A DNA stretch of 64,000 bases from Sphingomonadales bacterium (GCA_016872115.1 VHBC01000009.1:1-64000), one strand, 5' to 3'; positions 1-10,179 are shown, numbered from the stretch's first letter. A program made the numbers and translations. The notes: generated by a model not told the origin, from the sequence alone.

Positions 1-1579
1 CAGCAAATTCAGCGCAGCGCAACAATATTGTTGGGAATAGGGCCTGATTGACAACACTGCCAAAAGATGATTGAAGCGCAGCTGTCCAGAGAAAAGCACT
101 TGTGTTGGCCCTCATAAAAAGTGCTTGGCCAGATCTAAGGGTCAGTAGAGGTGTGGCGCTTGTTTGATTTTGATTATTTACGGTGTACGCTTTTTTAAGC
201 ATCTGTACATTCAGGCGTTCCTGCTTTTTTTCAAAAATACCAACAAAAAACGGATCGTTGTCATTGATTTCTTGTAAAGACAGTTGTTGGCTTTGTGGGG
301 CAGATAAAGTGGGCAGGCCGAGCCCTTCCAAAAGTGGGCGGTAGTCATTTGTGGCAATATTTTCTCCTGGAATTATTAAAATACGTTGGCCATTTTGTTG
401 TGCTTCTAGTAATTCGTCAGTGAGTCCACTGGTGATTTCATTTAGCCCATTGAGGACTATTAGGTCGCAATCTTGGAGCGCGCTGGCATTGACTTCGCTC
501 GCTGACACACGGTTAATTGTGTAATGCGGTTCAACGGCAAAGGCTCTGGCCACAGATGGACTTGATTGAGCATCTTCGATCAGATAAATCGTGGTTTCTT
601 TTGGTACTTCATAAGTAAAATACCAAGTATCGTCGAAATGTATTTGCGCATCGCTGAGCTGCACCAACCCTGTAACCAGGCCGCTGTTTGTTTCGGTATA
701 TGGAAAGCTAACAACTGAAGACTGGTTATCTTTAGGCTCTACAAAAACGGTTCGGCTGATGTTACCGATTTCAACTTTCAGCTCTAATCTTTTTTGTTTG
801 ATTTGACCGAAGTGGCGCACGCGAACTTGTAAGGTTTGTTCGGTCTTGATTTGTTGTGTTGGCTTGGCAAACCAAATACTATCAATGTAGGCGTTGTGAT
901 TTTGTTGTGCCTTTAATTGGTAAGCAAAAAAGGATTGGTTACCAGAGGGACTTTGAGCCCGGAGTTGGGCTTGACTTTTTTGAAAATCAGAAATGAAAAT
1001 TTGTTGAATTTTTCCGAGTTTTTCGTGTTGAATTTGATGTTGTTTGATGCTTTGTTGCTGCCAATCGAAAATGGTTTGGAGCGAACGCGGCAAGGCGTAT
1101 AATTCCAGTTGATCGATGTAATTAAGTGCAGCAGCCTTGCTCACAAAGCGTTGTTCTTCGTTTTGCAACAGATTGCTACAAATCAAAACACGCGTATCTG
1201 GTTGCAGTTTGGTAATGATTCTTTTGGCGAGTTCGCGGCCTTCTGAAAAAAGTGTGCCTTCTGTTCCGATGGCACTCATTGAAAACGAATTATCAAGATA
1301 AATTAGAACTGCGTTTTTACCATTTTTTTTCGAGGCATTGGTATTGCGCTCCGGCTGCGAAAATGCAAATACAATAGCACTAATAGCAAGCAACCTGCTG
1401 ATTAATACCAGCAGGTGCTTGAGTTTTCTTGTGCTTTGCTGCTCCTTTTCTAAAAACTGAATGAAGCGCAGCGATGAAAAATAAAGGGTTTTACGTTTTC
1501 TAAAATGAAAAAGATGAATCGCAATAGGAATAAGTAACAAGAAAAGGAACCACAGGCGTTCGGGATGTACAAATTCCAT
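1..1579 (-). CDS. BatA-like membrane protein with vWA domain, 3' end beyond window
   Basis: This gene reads leftwards off the window edge; about 526 residues are visible with no stop. The N-terminus has the pattern of the aerotolerance-regulator (BatA) N-terminal domain: a hydrophobic span near residues 8-22 followed by the motif FRKRKTLYFSSLRFI, and a second span near residues 57-72. A vWA-like segment follows, with a DNSFSM sequence near residues 97-102 that fits the MIDAS pattern DxSxS. The rest looks like an exported domain of unknown detail. The ATG at 1579 is 11 nt after the stop of the TPR gene, so gyrA, the TPR gene and this gene probably form one transcription unit. BatA-family proteins are linked to stress tolerance and envelope functions, but the exact role here is not known. 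Confidence 0.82.
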   Translation of the reverse strand, partial: MEFVHPERLWFLFLLLIPIAIHLFHFRKRKTLYFSSLRFIQFLEKEQQSTRKLKHLLVLISRLLAISAIVFAFSQPERNTNASKKNGKNAVLIYLDNSFSMSAIGTEGTLFSEGRELAKRIITKLQPDTRVLICSNLLQNEEQRFVSKAAALNYIDQLELYALPRSLQTIFDWQQQSIKQHQIQHEKLGKIQQIFISDFQKSQAQLRAQSPSGNQSFFAYQLKAQQNHNAYIDSIWFAKPTQQIKTEQTLQVRVRHFGQIKQKRLELKVEIGNISRTVFVEPKDNQSSVVSFPYTETNSGLVTGLVQLSDAQIHFDDTWYFTYEVPKETTIYLIEDAQSSPSVARAFAVEPHYTINRVSASEVNASALQDCDLIVLNGLNEITSGLTDELLEAQQNGQRILIIPGENIATNDYRPLLEGLGLPTLSAPQSQQLSLQEINDNDPFFVGIFEKKQERLNVQMLKKAYTVNNQNQTSATPLLTLRSGQALFMRANTSAFLWTAALQSSFGSVVNQALFPTILLRCAEFA

Positions 1580-1590
1580 ATTAAAAAGGC

Positions 1591-2712
1591 TTATCCTTTC
1601 AAGGCCTCAAGTCTTGTTTTGTATTCTTTGGCTTTTTCGATGTTCCCGAGTTTCATGTTGGTTTTGTACAGGATATCGAGAATGGCTTTGTCATCGGCGT
1701 TTTGGCTAGCATATTTTTCAAGTGGTTCGAGGGCTTGCTTGAATAAATCCATCGCTTCGGCTTCTAGTTTAGCTGCTTTGGGGTCTTTGTAGTCCAATTC
1801 TACACCGGCATTGCGTTTTTCAACAGCTAAATTGTATAGGTGAGCACCAAGTTGGTAAAGTGCTTCGTTGTATTTGGGATCAATTTCGATTGCTTTTTTA
1901 AGTGCAGCAGTGGCTTTATCATTCTCTTTTTTGTCCATGTAAGAGGTGCCCAAAACATAGTACAATTGTTTGTTGAGTGGATCGAGCGCCAGGGCTTTGT
2001 TGATGTAGTTCTCTGTGGCTGCGACATCGCCTTTTTGCAAATTGATATTCACCAAACTGATCAAAATATCGATGTTTCCCGGCATAACTTCGGAAATTCC
2101 GTTAGCAAAAGTGATCGCCTCGTCGTATTTTTTAGCGGCAAGTAAGTCTTCGACGGCGTAGTTTGCAGCTAATGAAGTATTGATTGCAGCATCTTTGAAG
2201 TCTTCACTGAGATAGCTTTTGATTTCATACGCTGTTAAAAAGGCATAGGCGGCATCAGCATATTTCTTATTGTTGTAGGCCACGATGCCTTGATTGAACA
2301 TGAAATCAGCGCGGGCATTGATAAAACTTTGCGCATCGGCAGTATATGCTTTCTTTGGATCGTCGAGTACTTTTTTAAAGGAAGCAACAGCAATTGTTTT
2401 GTTTGCAGCTGTAGCAGCATTATCTAGTGGTGTCCCGGCGGTCATGGATTCGATATTGCTCACTTCATTGAGGCAATAATAGATTTCTGCACGATAAAGA
2501 TGCATTTTGAGGTCTTCTGCGGTTTCGGCATTGACCGCAGCAAGGTCGATAAAGCTTTTGGCTTCAACAACAGTTTTTTTGTTTGCCGCGACTTCACCCA
2601 TAAGGTTGTATTTGCGCATCAATAAAATGGCGTCAGTAACGTTCTTTTTTTGTGCAAAGGTGGCCGCACTCAATACGATGCTTAGGCCTGCAAAAAGGAT
2701 TTGTTTTTTCAT
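1591..2712 (-). CDS. Exported tetratricopeptide-repeat protein
   Basis: A 373-residue protein with an N-terminal signal peptide (MKKQILFAGLSIVLSAATFAQ) typical of Bacteroidota exported proteins. The rest is almost entirely helical TPR-like repeats. The clearest consensus units lie near residues 220-310, for example ALALDPLNKQLYYVLGTSYM followed by AIEIDPKYNEALYQLGAHLY. The open frame extends upstream into gyrA, but the ATG at 2712 is chosen because it begins a clean signal peptide and lies 10 nt after the gyrA stop. TPR proteins are protein-interaction scaffolds; no catalytic motif is visible and the partner is unknown. It is probably co-transcribed with gyrA and the downstream BatA-like gene. 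Confidence 0.85.
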   Translation of the reverse strand: MKKQILFAGLSIVLSAATFAQKKNVTDAILLMRKYNLMGEVAANKKTVVEAKSFIDLAAVNAETAEDLKMHLYRAEIYYCLNEVSNIESMTAGTPLDNAATAANKTIAVASFKKVLDDPKKAYTADAQSFINARADFMFNQGIVAYNNKKYADAAYAFLTAYEIKSYLSEDFKDAAINTSLAANYAVEDLLAAKKYDEAITFANGISEVMPGNIDILISLVNINLQKGDVAATENYINKALALDPLNKQLYYVLGTSYMDKKENDKATAALKKAIEIDPKYNEALYQLGAHLYNLAVEKRNAGVELDYKDPKAAKLEAEAMDLFKQALEPLEKYASQNADDKAILDILYKTNMKLGNIEKAKEYKTRLEALKG

Positions 2713-2722
2713 GTTCAATAGT

Positions 2723-5260
2723 TTATTCGCTTTGGGCTTCGTTGTTTTCAATTTCCGTGCCATTTTCTGCTTCGTCTTCATTTTCGATATCATCTTCGTC
2801 TTCGGAACGTGGCACGCGTGCAATGGCAGCTATTTCCGCATTGCCTTTGAGGTTGATGAGTTTGACCCCTTGGGCTGCGCGGCCCATTGTGCGAATGGTG
2901 TCTATGTGCATGCGGATGGTGACGCCCGATTTGGTGATGATCATGAGGTCGTCTTCGTCGAATACGTTTTGGATCGACAAGAGTTTGCCTGTTTTGTCGG
3001 TAATATTAAGTGTTTTGACACCCTTACCGCCGCGGTTGGTGATGCGGTAAACAGGTTCTTTGTCTTCGGGGTCGTTGAGGAAGGTGCGTTTGCCGTAGCC
3101 TTTTTCCGATACCACAAGTATGGTAGAGAAGATGTCCTCGACGCAGATCATGCCAATGACACAATCGGTAGGCGAGGTGAGGCTTACACCGCGTACGCCT
3201 GAGGCATTGCGGCCCATCGGACGAACGGTGGCTTCGTTGAAACGAATGGCGCGGCCTTCGCTGGTTGCCAATACGATTTCGTTACTGCCGTTGGTGAGTT
3301 TGGCCTCGAGGAGTTCGTCGTTGTCACGGATACCAATGGCATTGATGCCGTTTGAGCGCGGACGTGAGTACGCTTCGAGTGAAGTTTTCTTGATGACACC
3401 TTGTTTGGTGCACATCACTATAAAGTTGTTTTCAACGTAGTCTTTGTCGGTTAGGTCAAGTACTTTGACATATGCCTTTACTTTGTCGTCTCCAGGAATA
3501 TTGATGAGGTTCTGAATAGCGCGACCCTTGGACGTTTTGTTGCCTTCTGGTACTTCATAGACACGCATCCAGAAACAGCGTCCTTTTTCAGTGAAAATCA
3601 AAAGGTAGTTGTGGTTGGTGGCTACAAATAAATGTTCTAGGAAGTCTTGGTCTCGGGTTGCCGAACCTTTGGAGCCCATTCCGCCGCGGTTTTGTACTTT
3701 GTACTCGGCCAAGTTGGTGCGTTTGATATAGCCGGCATGCGAGATGGTTATTACCACTTCTTCGTCGGCAATAAGGTCTTCCATGCGCATTTCGCTTGCG
3801 CTGTATTCAATAGAGGAACGGCGTTCGTCTCCGTATTTGTCGCGCACTTCAATGAGTTCATCTTTGATGATTTGCATGCGACGCTCTTCTTTGTCGAGGA
3901 TGTCTTTTAGGTCGGCGATGAGTTTCATGAGTTCATCGAACTCGGCGCGCAGTTTATCTTGTTCGAGGCCAGTGAGTTGACGCAGGCGCATGTCGACGAT
4001 GGCGCGGGTTTGGATTTCAGATAAGCCAAAGCGCGCAGCAAGTCTGTCGCGGGCGTCGTCTGGACTGGCCGAGGATTTAATGATTTCAATGACTTCGTCG
4101 ATGTTGTCAGAAGCTATAATAAGGCCTTCGAGGATGTGCGCGCGCTCTTCGGCTTTGCGCAAATCAAAACGGGTTCGGCGGATCACAACTTCGTGACGGA
4201 ATTCAACGAATTCTTGAATGAGGTCACGGACATTAAGCAAGCGCGGACGACCGTCTACCAAACAAATGTTGTTGACAGAAAACGAGGTCTGAAGCTGCGT
4301 AAATTTGTAGAGTTTGTTGAGTACAACATTGGCAATTGCATCGCGCTTGATTTCAAAGACAATGCGCATCCCGTTTCGGTCAGATTCGTCGCGGATGTCT
4401 GAAATACCCTCAATTTTCTTGTCATTGACCAACTCGGCGATCTTTTTGATCATTTCGGCTTTGTTGACTTGATAAGGGATTTCGGTTACAATAATTTGTT
4501 CGCGGCCGTTTTCTTCTTCGATTTCAGCTTTTCCGCGAATGACCACGCGGCCACGACCAGTTAAGAAAGCGTCTCGGACGCCTTCGTAGCCATAAATGAT
4601 GCCGCCAGTAGGGAAGTCTGGTGCTTTGATGTATTGAAGGAGTTCTTCTGGCGTGATATCGTTGTTGTCGATATAAGCAATGGTGCCGTCTACGACCTCA
4701 GTGAGGTTGTGTGGAGCCATGTTGGTGGCCATACCGACGGCAATACCTGCAGCTCCATTTACAAGTAGGTTGGGGATTTTGGTTGGTAAAACACTTGGTT
4801 CTTGAAGTGAGTCGTCGAAGTTTGGACGAAAGTCGACAGTTTCTTTTTCGAGGTCGTCGAGCATTTCTTCGGCGATCTTGCGCAAGCGCGCTTCGGTGTA
4901 ACGCATGGCAGCTGGGCTGTCGCCATCTACCGAGCCAAAGTTTCCTTGACCGTCGACGAGTGGGTAGCGCAAAGACCAAGGCTGGGCCATCCGGACCATG
5001 GTGTCGTAGACGGAGCTGTCGCCGTGTGGGTGGTACTTTCCGAGAACTTCACCGACAATTCTTGCAGACTTCTTGTAAGGACGGTTAGAAAATACACCGA
5101 GGTCTTGCATGCCGTAGAGCACCCTGCGGTGTACTGGTTTGAATCCGTCGCGTACATCGGGTAGTGCGCGCGATACAATTACAGACATCGAATAATCGAT
5201 GTATGCGGATTTCATTTCGTCTTCAATGTTGATCTGAATGATTTTTTCGCCTTCAGCCAT
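2723..5260 (-). CDS. gyrA: DNA gyrase subunit A
   Basis: The protein of 845 residues is the breakage-reunion subunit of gyrase, which with GyrB introduces negative supercoils into DNA using ATP. The catalytic tyrosine is Tyr121 in the motif [10 protein letters not shown]. The quinolone-resistance region reads [12 protein letters not shown], so the positions matching E. coli Ser83 and Asp87 are Ser82 and Asp86, which are the susceptible-type residues. The C-terminal beta-pinwheel domain carries a GyrA-box-like sequence QNRGGMG, a variant of QRRGGKG, and a second NRGGKG. The last 30 or so residues are a highly acidic tail rich in Glu, Asp and Asn. GyrA rather than ParC is favoured by length and by the GyrA-box-like motif. 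It probably heads a unit with the TPR gene. Confidence 0.97.
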   Translation of the reverse strand: MAEGEKIIQINIEDEMKSAYIDYSMSVIVSRALPDVRDGFKPVHRRVLYGMQDLGVFSNRPYKKSARIVGEVLGKYHPHGDSSVYDTMVRMAQPWSLRYPLVDGQGNFGSVDGDSPAAMRYTEARLRKIAEEMLDDLEKETVDFRPNFDDSLQEPSVLPTKIPNLLVNGAAGIAVGMATNMAPHNLTEVVDGTIAYIDNNDITPEELLQYIKAPDFPTGGIIYGYEGVRDAFLTGRGRVVIRGKAEIEEENGREQIIVTEIPYQVNKAEMIKKIAELVNDKKIEGISDIRDESDRNGMRIVFEIKRDAIANVVLNKLYKFTQLQTSFSVNNICLVDGRPRLLNVRDLIQEFVEFRHEVVIRRTRFDLRKAEERAHILEGLIIASDNIDEVIEIIKSSASPDDARDRLAARFGLSEIQTRAIVDMRLRQLTGLEQDKLRAEFDELMKLIADLKDILDKEERRMQIIKDELIEVRDKYGDERRSSIEYSASEMRMEDLIADEEVVITISHAGYIKRTNLAEYKVQNRGGMGSKGSATRDQDFLEHLFVATNHNYLLIFTEKGRCFWMRVYEVPEGNKTSKGRAIQNLINIPGDDKVKAYVKVLDLTDKDYVENNFIVMCTKQGVIKKTSLEAYSRPRSNGINAIGIRDNDELLEAKLTNGSNEIVLATSEGRAIRFNEATVRPMGRNASGVRGVSLTSPTDCVIGMICVEDIFSTILVVSEKGYGKRTFLNDPEDKEPVYRITNRGGKGVKTLNITDKTGKLLSIQNVFDEDDLMIITKSGVTIRMHIDTIRTMGRAAQGVKLINLKGNAEIAAIARVPRSEDEDDIENEDEAENGTEIENNEAQSE

Positions 5261-5299
5261 ATTTTTGTGTTAGTCTATGCGTTAATTTATTTCGTGTCT

Positions 5300-5307
5300 C
5301 AAAATTA
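5300..5307 (-). promoter_or_regulatory. Candidate -7 box for gyrA
   Basis: On the minus strand this reads TAATTTTG, a full match to the Bacteroidota -7 consensus TAnnTTTG. It would start transcription near 5294 and give gyrA a leader of about 35 nt. I see no TTTG/TTG element at the usual 17-23 nt spacing upstream, so the call rests on the -7 box alone. Confidence 0.4.
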
Positions 5308-5388
5308 ATAAAATGCCAGCCCTTACGCCTCACATCACTTAATTTTTACTAACAAAATGAACCTATAAATTGTGAATAAAAACGAACG

Positions 5389-5414
5389 TTGTGCGCAGAT
5401 AAAAGTTATATTTG
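5389..5414 (+). promoter_or_regulatory. Candidate promoter for clpC
   Basis: TATATTTG at 5407-5414 matches the Bacteroidota -7 consensus TAnnTTTG. A TTG at 5389-5391 could be the -33 element, but the spacer is only 15 nt, shorter than the usual 17-23. Predicted initiation is near 5419, giving a leader of about 15 nt before the ATG at 5434. Confidence 0.42.
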
Positions 5415-5433
5415 TCACAAGCAATATCAAATC

Positions 5434-7968
5434 ATGGAAGCTAAATTTTCTCCACGTGTCAAAGACATGATCAGCTATAGTAGAGATGAAGCAGTTCGCC
5501 TCTCCAACGAGTTTGTTGGTGCAGAGCATTTGTTACTTGGTCTCATTCGCCTCAACGAAGGTACTGCTATTCGTATTCTCCAAGAATTTAAATTAGACTT
5601 AACGGCCCTAAAAGATGAACTCGAAAAAATGCTCTCTAAAACAGCTGTTCGTGAATTGGTTAATTTGAACTTACCGTTGCTCAAACAGGCAGAAAACATT
5701 ATCAAACAATCCTATCTAGAAGCCAAAGAATTCAAACAAAGCATTATTGGTACCGAACACTTGCTGCTGACCATTTTACGCTACGAAGACAGCGTAGCTT
5801 GTCAAATATTAAATAAATACGGCGTTATGTACGAAAACGCCCGCGACGAATACGAACTTATGCTCCAAGACAAACAACAACCAAGTGCTGAGTTTCCTGG
5901 CTCAGGCCAAGAAGAAAACGAAGAGAATTTCTCGCAAGCCCAGCGCAAAAGCGCCGATCCCAAATCCAAAACCCCGGTTCTAGATAATTTTGGTCGCGAT
6001 CTCACCAAAATGGCCGAACTAGGCCGCTTAGATCCAATTGTGGGCCGCGAAAAAGAAATAGAACGCGTGAGCCAAATTTTATCGCGTCGCAAAAAGAACA
6101 ATCCCATTTTAATCGGTGAACCAGGCGTGGGTAAATCTGCTATTGCAGAAGGCCTCGCGCTGCGCATTGTACAAAGAAAAGTATCTCGTATCTTATTCAA
6201 CAAACGCATTGTTTCCCTAGATCTCGCTTCTTTGGTCGCTGGCACCAAATACCGAGGGCAATTCGAGGAGCGCATGAAAGCCGTCATGCAAGAAATAGAG
6301 AAAAACCCGGATATCATTCTCTTCATCGATGAAATCCACACCATCATCGGTGCGGGCGGTGCAAGTGGTTCGCTCGATGCATCCAATATGTTCAAACCCG
6401 CTTTGGCAAGAGGCGAGATGCAAGCCATCGGCGCTACAACCTTAGATGAATACCGTCAATACATCGAAAAAGACGGCGCCCTTGAGCGTCGTTTTCAGAA
6501 GGTTATTATAGAGCCAACCAGTATCGATGAAACCATTCAAATCCTCAACAACATCAAAGAGCGCTACGAAGATCACCACAGCGTGCGCTACACCGACGAA
6601 GCCATTGCTGCCTGCGTTAAACTCACCGAACGCTACATCACCGATCGCCACTTGCCAGATAAAGCCATAGACGCGCTCGATGAAGTCGGTTCAAGGGTAC
6701 ACATTATCAATTTAAACGTTCCCAAAGAAATCACCGACATCGAGGGTCAAATAGAGGCGCTCAAAGGCCAAAAGGCCGAGGTTATTCGCTCTCAGCAATA
6801 TGAAAAAGCGGCTGAGTTGCGCGATGCCGAACGCAAGTACCAAGAAGAACTCGAAGCGGCCAAAACCAAATGGGAAGAAGAAGCCAAGAACAACCGGGTG
6901 GTGGTTACCGAAGAAAATGTGGCCGAAGTGGTTTCCATGATGAGTGGTGTTCCGGTTACCAAAATTTCAGAATCTGAACTCGGTAAACTCGTCAAAATGG
7001 CCGAAACCATCAAGGGCAAAGTGATTGGTCAACACGAAGCCGTTACCAAAGTGGTGCGTGCCATTCAGCGCAACCGTGCCGGACTCAAAGATCCCAACAA
7101 ACCAATTGGTTCTTTCTTCTTTTTAGGCCCAACAGGTGTCGGTAAAACCCAACTTGCCAAAATTCTCGCTAAAAACTTATTTGATTCAGACGATGCGCTC
7201 ATTAGGGTAGATATGTCCGAATACATGGAGAAATTTTCTATTTCTCGACTCGTTGGTGCGCCTCCAGGATACGTCGGTTACGAAGAAGGAGGGCAACTCA
7301 CAGAAAAAGTGCGTCGCAAGCCATATGCCATCGTTTTGCTCGATGAAATCGAAAAAGCGCATCCTGATGTTTTCAATTTGCTGCTTCAAGTACTCGACGA
7401 CGGCCACATGACCGATGGTTTGGGTCGAAAAATCGATTTCAAAAACACCATCTTGATCATGACCTCCAACATTGGCGCGCGCCAATTGGCCGACTTCGGA
7501 ACTGGTGTCGGTTTTGGTACAAAAGCGCAGCAAGATGCGCAAGAGCAGAATGCACTCTCGGTGGTGCAAAATGCCCTCAGAAAAGCCTTTTCTCCTGAGT
7601 TTTTGAACCGTGTCGATGACATGATTATGTTTAAGTCCCTCAAGCGCGAAGACATTCACCTAATTATCGACATCGAACTCGAAAAATTACTGTTGCGCAT
7701 TGGTAATCTAGGTTACCACGTCAGCTGTACAGACGCCGCCAAAGATTTCATTGCCGAGCGTGGTTACGACGAAAAATTTGGTGCGCGTCCCCTCAAAAGA
7801 GCCATCCAAAAATACATCGAAGATCCGCTTGCCGAAGAAATCATCAATGCCAATCTGCAAGAAGGCGACACTATTGTACTCGATTTTGAAAGTGGGCAAG
7901 ACGCACTGAAATTAAGCATCGAAAAAGCGAAACCGAGTAAAAAGAAGGCGGATCCAAAAGCTGAATAG
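5434..7968 (+). CDS. clpC: ATP-dependent Clp protease ATPase subunit ClpC
   Basis: This Hsp100 AAA+ unfoldase of 844 residues feeds substrates to the ClpP protease. The order of domains is: a double Clp-N repeat (about 1-150), AAA+ domain 1 with Walker A GEPGVGKSA near residue 228 and Walker B ILFIDEIH, a coiled middle segment containing a UVR-like motif (YEKAAELRDAE, about residues 450-460) that marks ClpC rather than ClpA or ClpB, and AAA+ domain 2 with Walker A GPTGVGKTQ near residue 565 followed by the D2-small domain. The ATG at 5434 is chosen over the upstream TTG at 5389 because the Clp-N domain begins at MEAKFSPRVKDM. It probably forms a two-gene unit with the small gene 2 nt downstream. 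Confidence 0.96.
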   Translation: MEAKFSPRVKDMISYSRDEAVRLSNEFVGAEHLLLGLIRLNEGTAIRILQEFKLDLTALKDELEKMLSKTAVRELVNLNLPLLKQAENIIKQSYLEAKEFKQSIIGTEHLLLTILRYEDSVACQILNKYGVMYENARDEYELMLQDKQQPSAEFPGSGQEENEENFSQAQRKSADPKSKTPVLDNFGRDLTKMAELGRLDPIVGREKEIERVSQILSRRKKNNPILIGEPGVGKSAIAEGLALRIVQRKVSRILFNKRIVSLDLASLVAGTKYRGQFEERMKAVMQEIEKNPDIILFIDEIHTIIGAGGASGSLDASNMFKPALARGEMQAIGATTLDEYRQYIEKDGALERRFQKVIIEPTSIDETIQILNNIKERYEDHHSVRYTDEAIAACVKLTERYITDRHLPDKAIDALDEVGSRVHIINLNVPKEITDIEGQIEALKGQKAEVIRSQQYEKAAELRDAERKYQEELEAAKTKWEEEAKNNRVVVTEENVAEVVSMMSGVPVTKISESELGKLVKMAETIKGKVIGQHEAVTKVVRAIQRNRAGLKDPNKPIGSFFFLGPTGVGKTQLAKILAKNLFDSDDALIRVDMSEYMEKFSISRLVGAPPGYVGYEEGGQLTEKVRRKPYAIVLLDEIEKAHPDVFNLLLQVLDDGHMTDGLGRKIDFKNTILIMTSNIGARQLADFGTGVGFGTKAQQDAQEQNALSVVQNALRKAFSPEFLNRVDDMIMFKSLKREDIHLIIDIELEKLLLRIGNLGYHVSCTDAAKDFIAERGYDEKFGARPLKRAIQKYIEDPLAEEIINANLQEGDTIVLDFESGQDALKLSIEKAKPSKKKADPKAE

Positions 7969-7970
7969 TT

Positions 7971-8489
7971 TTGGAAATAAGTGAAATCGAAGCGCTGATT
8001 TTAGCACATGCTAAAAAGCCTCATTTCACGGCTTTTCATCAATTTTTCTTGGAAAATCCAGATGTAATTCCCCTCTTGATTGCACTCGCACTTTCAGACA
8101 AAAAACATCCGTTACCAGCTTATAGCGCCTGGCTTTTGGTGCATATCGCGAAGACGAAGCCACAATTGCTCTATAAATTTCAAAATCAATTAGAGGAGGG
8201 CTTGTTGCAAACCACCAAGCACGACATCCAGCGCAGTTTGCTTGTGGTTTTACTTAGCTTCCCGCAGCATCAAAAAAACGCAGGGGCGTTGTTGGATTTA
8301 TACTTTCAGATTTTTCAAAATGAAAATGTCAAAGTTGCAAACCGGGTATACGCCTTATATCATTTAAAAAGGATGCGCAAGAAATATCCGGAAATTGATA
8401 TGGAAGTAAAGGCGCAAATTGACCTTATTGAAGCCTACAGTGAAATGAAACCAGCACTAAAGGTTGGAATACGTAATTACTTGAAATAG
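7971..8489 (+). CDS. Small helical-repeat (HEAT-like) protein, TTG start
   Basis: A 172-residue soluble protein predicted to be all helical, with HEAT-like helices such as PAYSAWLLVHIAKTKPQLL and RVYALYHLKRM. I cannot name its function. Similar short proteins in Bacteroidota are sometimes labelled as adenylosuccinate-lyase-like, which I would not trust. Translation must start at the TTG at 7971, because the first in-frame ATG comes more than 100 codons later. The start lies 2 nt after the clpC stop, so it is likely translated from the clpC message. A role linked to ClpC is possible but is inference from position only. Confidence 0.7.
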   Translation: MEISEIEALILAHAKKPHFTAFHQFFLENPDVIPLLIALALSDKKHPLPAYSAWLLVHIAKTKPQLLYKFQNQLEEGLLQTTKHDIQRSLLVVLLSFPQHQKNAGALLDLYFQIFQNENVKVANRVYALYHLKRMRKKYPEIDMEVKAQIDLIEAYSEMKPALKVGIRNYLK

Positions 8490-8500
8490 ATTATTTTAAT

Positions 8501-9226
8501 CTAGATCTTCTCAACTACTTCTTCGTAGGGAACCCGAATACGTTCACCCCAAATTCCGGGTTCGGTACCCAGCCCAACAGCGACCACCATATTGATTTGT
8601 GCCCGGTAAGGAAGTTTCAGGTAACTCTTGAGTCTTTTGGCGTCGAATCCTTCTAGTGGACAACTATGAAAACCTTCGGCAGCCACAGAAAGCATAAAAG
8701 TCTGGGCCGCTAATGCACAAGATTTGTGTGTCACTACAGAAACTGCCGATGCACCGCCGGCGCGGTAAAAAGGCTTAAACAAACCACCAACAAAGCTGAT
8801 TGTCAGGCGAAGGGCAGCTATAACTCTCAATGGATCGGCTGCATAAAGCAAAGGCATTACCTTGCCGTAGTATTGCAGCATCATTTTCTGGGCTTTGGTA
8901 GGTTCGCCATTTATTTCCTTTCTCACTTGACTTAAGTGCCAATTCTGACGTGCTCTCCATTGGTCTGGCCGCGTCACAAAGACCACCAATTCTTGGGCGG
9001 TGCGTGCTGCAGATTGGCCAAGGCACAATGTGGCAACTTTTTGTTTTTCGCTAGCCGAATGGATCCAATGGAAACTCCAAAGCTGCATGTTACTGGAGTT
9101 AGGGGAGAGGATGGCCCGTTGTAGACTGCGCTCAATCACTTCGGCAGGTACCGGTACATTGGGGTCAAATTTGCGGTTACTGCGTCGAAATTCAATAATT
9201 TGTTGAAATTGTTCTTGAAGGCTCAT
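8501..9226 (-). CDS. Nitroreductase-family flavoprotein
   Basis: This 241-residue protein has the nitroreductase fold signature: an N-terminal RRSNRKFDP segment (FMN-binding arginines, about residues 14-22), the motif AILSPNSSNMQLWSFHWI near residues 37-54, and a C-terminal VAVGLGTEPG motif. Enzymes of this family bind FMN and reduce nitro compounds, quinones or flavins with NAD(P)H; the natural substrate cannot be told from sequence. The stop of the clpC-linked gene lies 11 nt away on the other strand, so the two units converge. The TraB/GumN gene begins upstream and ends 2 nt before this start, suggesting co-transcription. Confidence 0.88.
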   Translation of the reverse strand: MSLQEQFQQIIEFRRSNRKFDPNVPVPAEVIERSLQRAILSPNSSNMQLWSFHWIHSASEKQKVATLCLGQSAARTAQELVVFVTRPDQWRARQNWHLSQVRKEINGEPTKAQKMMLQYYGKVMPLLYAADPLRVIAALRLTISFVGGLFKPFYRAGGASAVSVVTHKSCALAAQTFMLSVAAEGFHSCPLEGFDAKRLKSYLKLPYRAQINMVVAVGLGTEPGIWGERIRVPYEEVVEKI

Positions 9227-9228
9227 GT

Positions 9229-10071
9229 TTATTTTTGTTTGATGGCGCTTACGGTGTAGCCTTGTTGTTTCAATAGTTCAAGCACGCCATTTGGACCGCC
9301 CAAGTGACCAGCTCCAACGGCAAAAAACGTACTTTCTTTTTGCATTTGCGCTGCCATTGGCGCTATCCAACTTTTGTTTCTGTTGACCAACAGTAGTTCA
9401 TTAAATTCAGGATATGCAGCCGTCTCGGCGTTCATCAGTACTTGAAGTGCTTCGAGGTCTTCCTTTAAATAACAGGCAAGTAAGGTATCGAAGTTTTTAA
9501 GTTCGCTGTCGAGGTCTGCTTGGAGCATTTCTACTTGCGTTTGCATGGGCAGTTGGTCAAAGAGACTCAATTGAAATTGAATTGTTTCAAGCCCCATGGT
9601 GTTTTTATTCTTTTTCTTGGCCATTTTGTTGAATTCCATTTCGTACGAAGCCAGGTTGGTCATGCTTTCTTGGATGAGGATACTCGAAAAAAACATGGGC
9701 TTTAGTTTACTGCTGCGTTCAAATTTTGAAGCGCTCCATTTGAGGGAATCTAAACAATACATTTTGAGTTTGATATAATCTTGCTCGGGCATGTAATCCT
9801 GAAGGGTCTTGCCTTCCGGAAGCAGAACTTGTTGGGCCAAAGCTATTTTTTCGGCAGCGCCCATATTGAGGTCAACTTCCATAGCAAGGGTGGCCGAAGC
9901 ATCAAAAGCGCGTTTTAGACTATTACTGAGCTCAAATTGATCTTTGGGTAACATGTGAATGGTGCCGTACAAGTAGGATTTTTGAGTGAGTCCATTTCCA
10001 GAGATCTCAAAAAGCAGTTGCGCTTTTGTAAATGGACTAAAAAGTAAAAAAGCGAAGAGGAGTTTTTTCAT
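9229..10071 (-). CDS. TraB/GumN-family protein, exported
   Basis: A 280-residue protein with signal peptide MKKLLFAFLLFSPFTKAQ. It carries the hallmark TraB/GumN motifs: SYLYGTIHML near residues 32-41 (the GTxH motif), a conserved LAMEVDL segment near residues 62-68, and FFAVGAGHLGG near the C-terminus. The family has been linked by homology to metal-dependent peptidases (Tiki-like), but bacterial members are mostly uncharacterised. It is the first gene of a minus-strand pair with the nitroreductase and diverges from grpE. Just before its ATG is TAATTTTA, one base off the -7 consensus and 4 nt from the start. Confidence 0.85.
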   Translation of the reverse strand: MKKLLFAFLLFSPFTKAQLLFEISGNGLTQKSYLYGTIHMLPKDQFELSNSLKRAFDASATLAMEVDLNMGAAEKIALAQQVLLPEGKTLQDYMPEQDYIKLKMYCLDSLKWSASKFERSSKLKPMFFSSILIQESMTNLASYEMEFNKMAKKKNKNTMGLETIQFQLSLFDQLPMQTQVEMLQADLDSELKNFDTLLACYLKEDLEALQVLMNAETAAYPEFNELLLVNRNKSWIAPMAAQMQKESTFFAVGAGHLGGPNGVLELLKQQGYTVSAIKQK

Positions 10072-10119
10072 GTGCTAAAATTACACAATCTTTGGCCAAG
10101 AAATAAAAAACTGCTTTTT

Positions 10120-10134
10120 TGACACAATATGTCA
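10120..10134. promoter_or_regulatory. Inverted repeat TGACA-N5-TGTCA in divergent grpE region
   Basis: A perfect 5-bp inverted repeat with a 5-nt spacer lies between the divergent TraB/GumN and grpE genes. A dimeric regulator could bind it, but no CIRCE element or other known heat-shock operator is present and the repeat is short enough to be chance. Confidence 0.25.
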
Positions 10135-10179
10135 GTTATTGTCTGCCAGCTTGTCCTAAAATAGCGGCTTGGTCTATTA

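Noticed and set aside
2507-3202. Long frame on the plus strand opposite the start of the TPR gene and the end of gyrA
   Set aside because: It is a shadow of gyrA and the TPR gene in another frame, with no family pattern of its own.
5389-5433. Upstream extension of clpC by 15 codons from a TTG
   Set aside because: The Clp-N domain starts at the ATG at 5434 and the extension overlaps the likely promoter.
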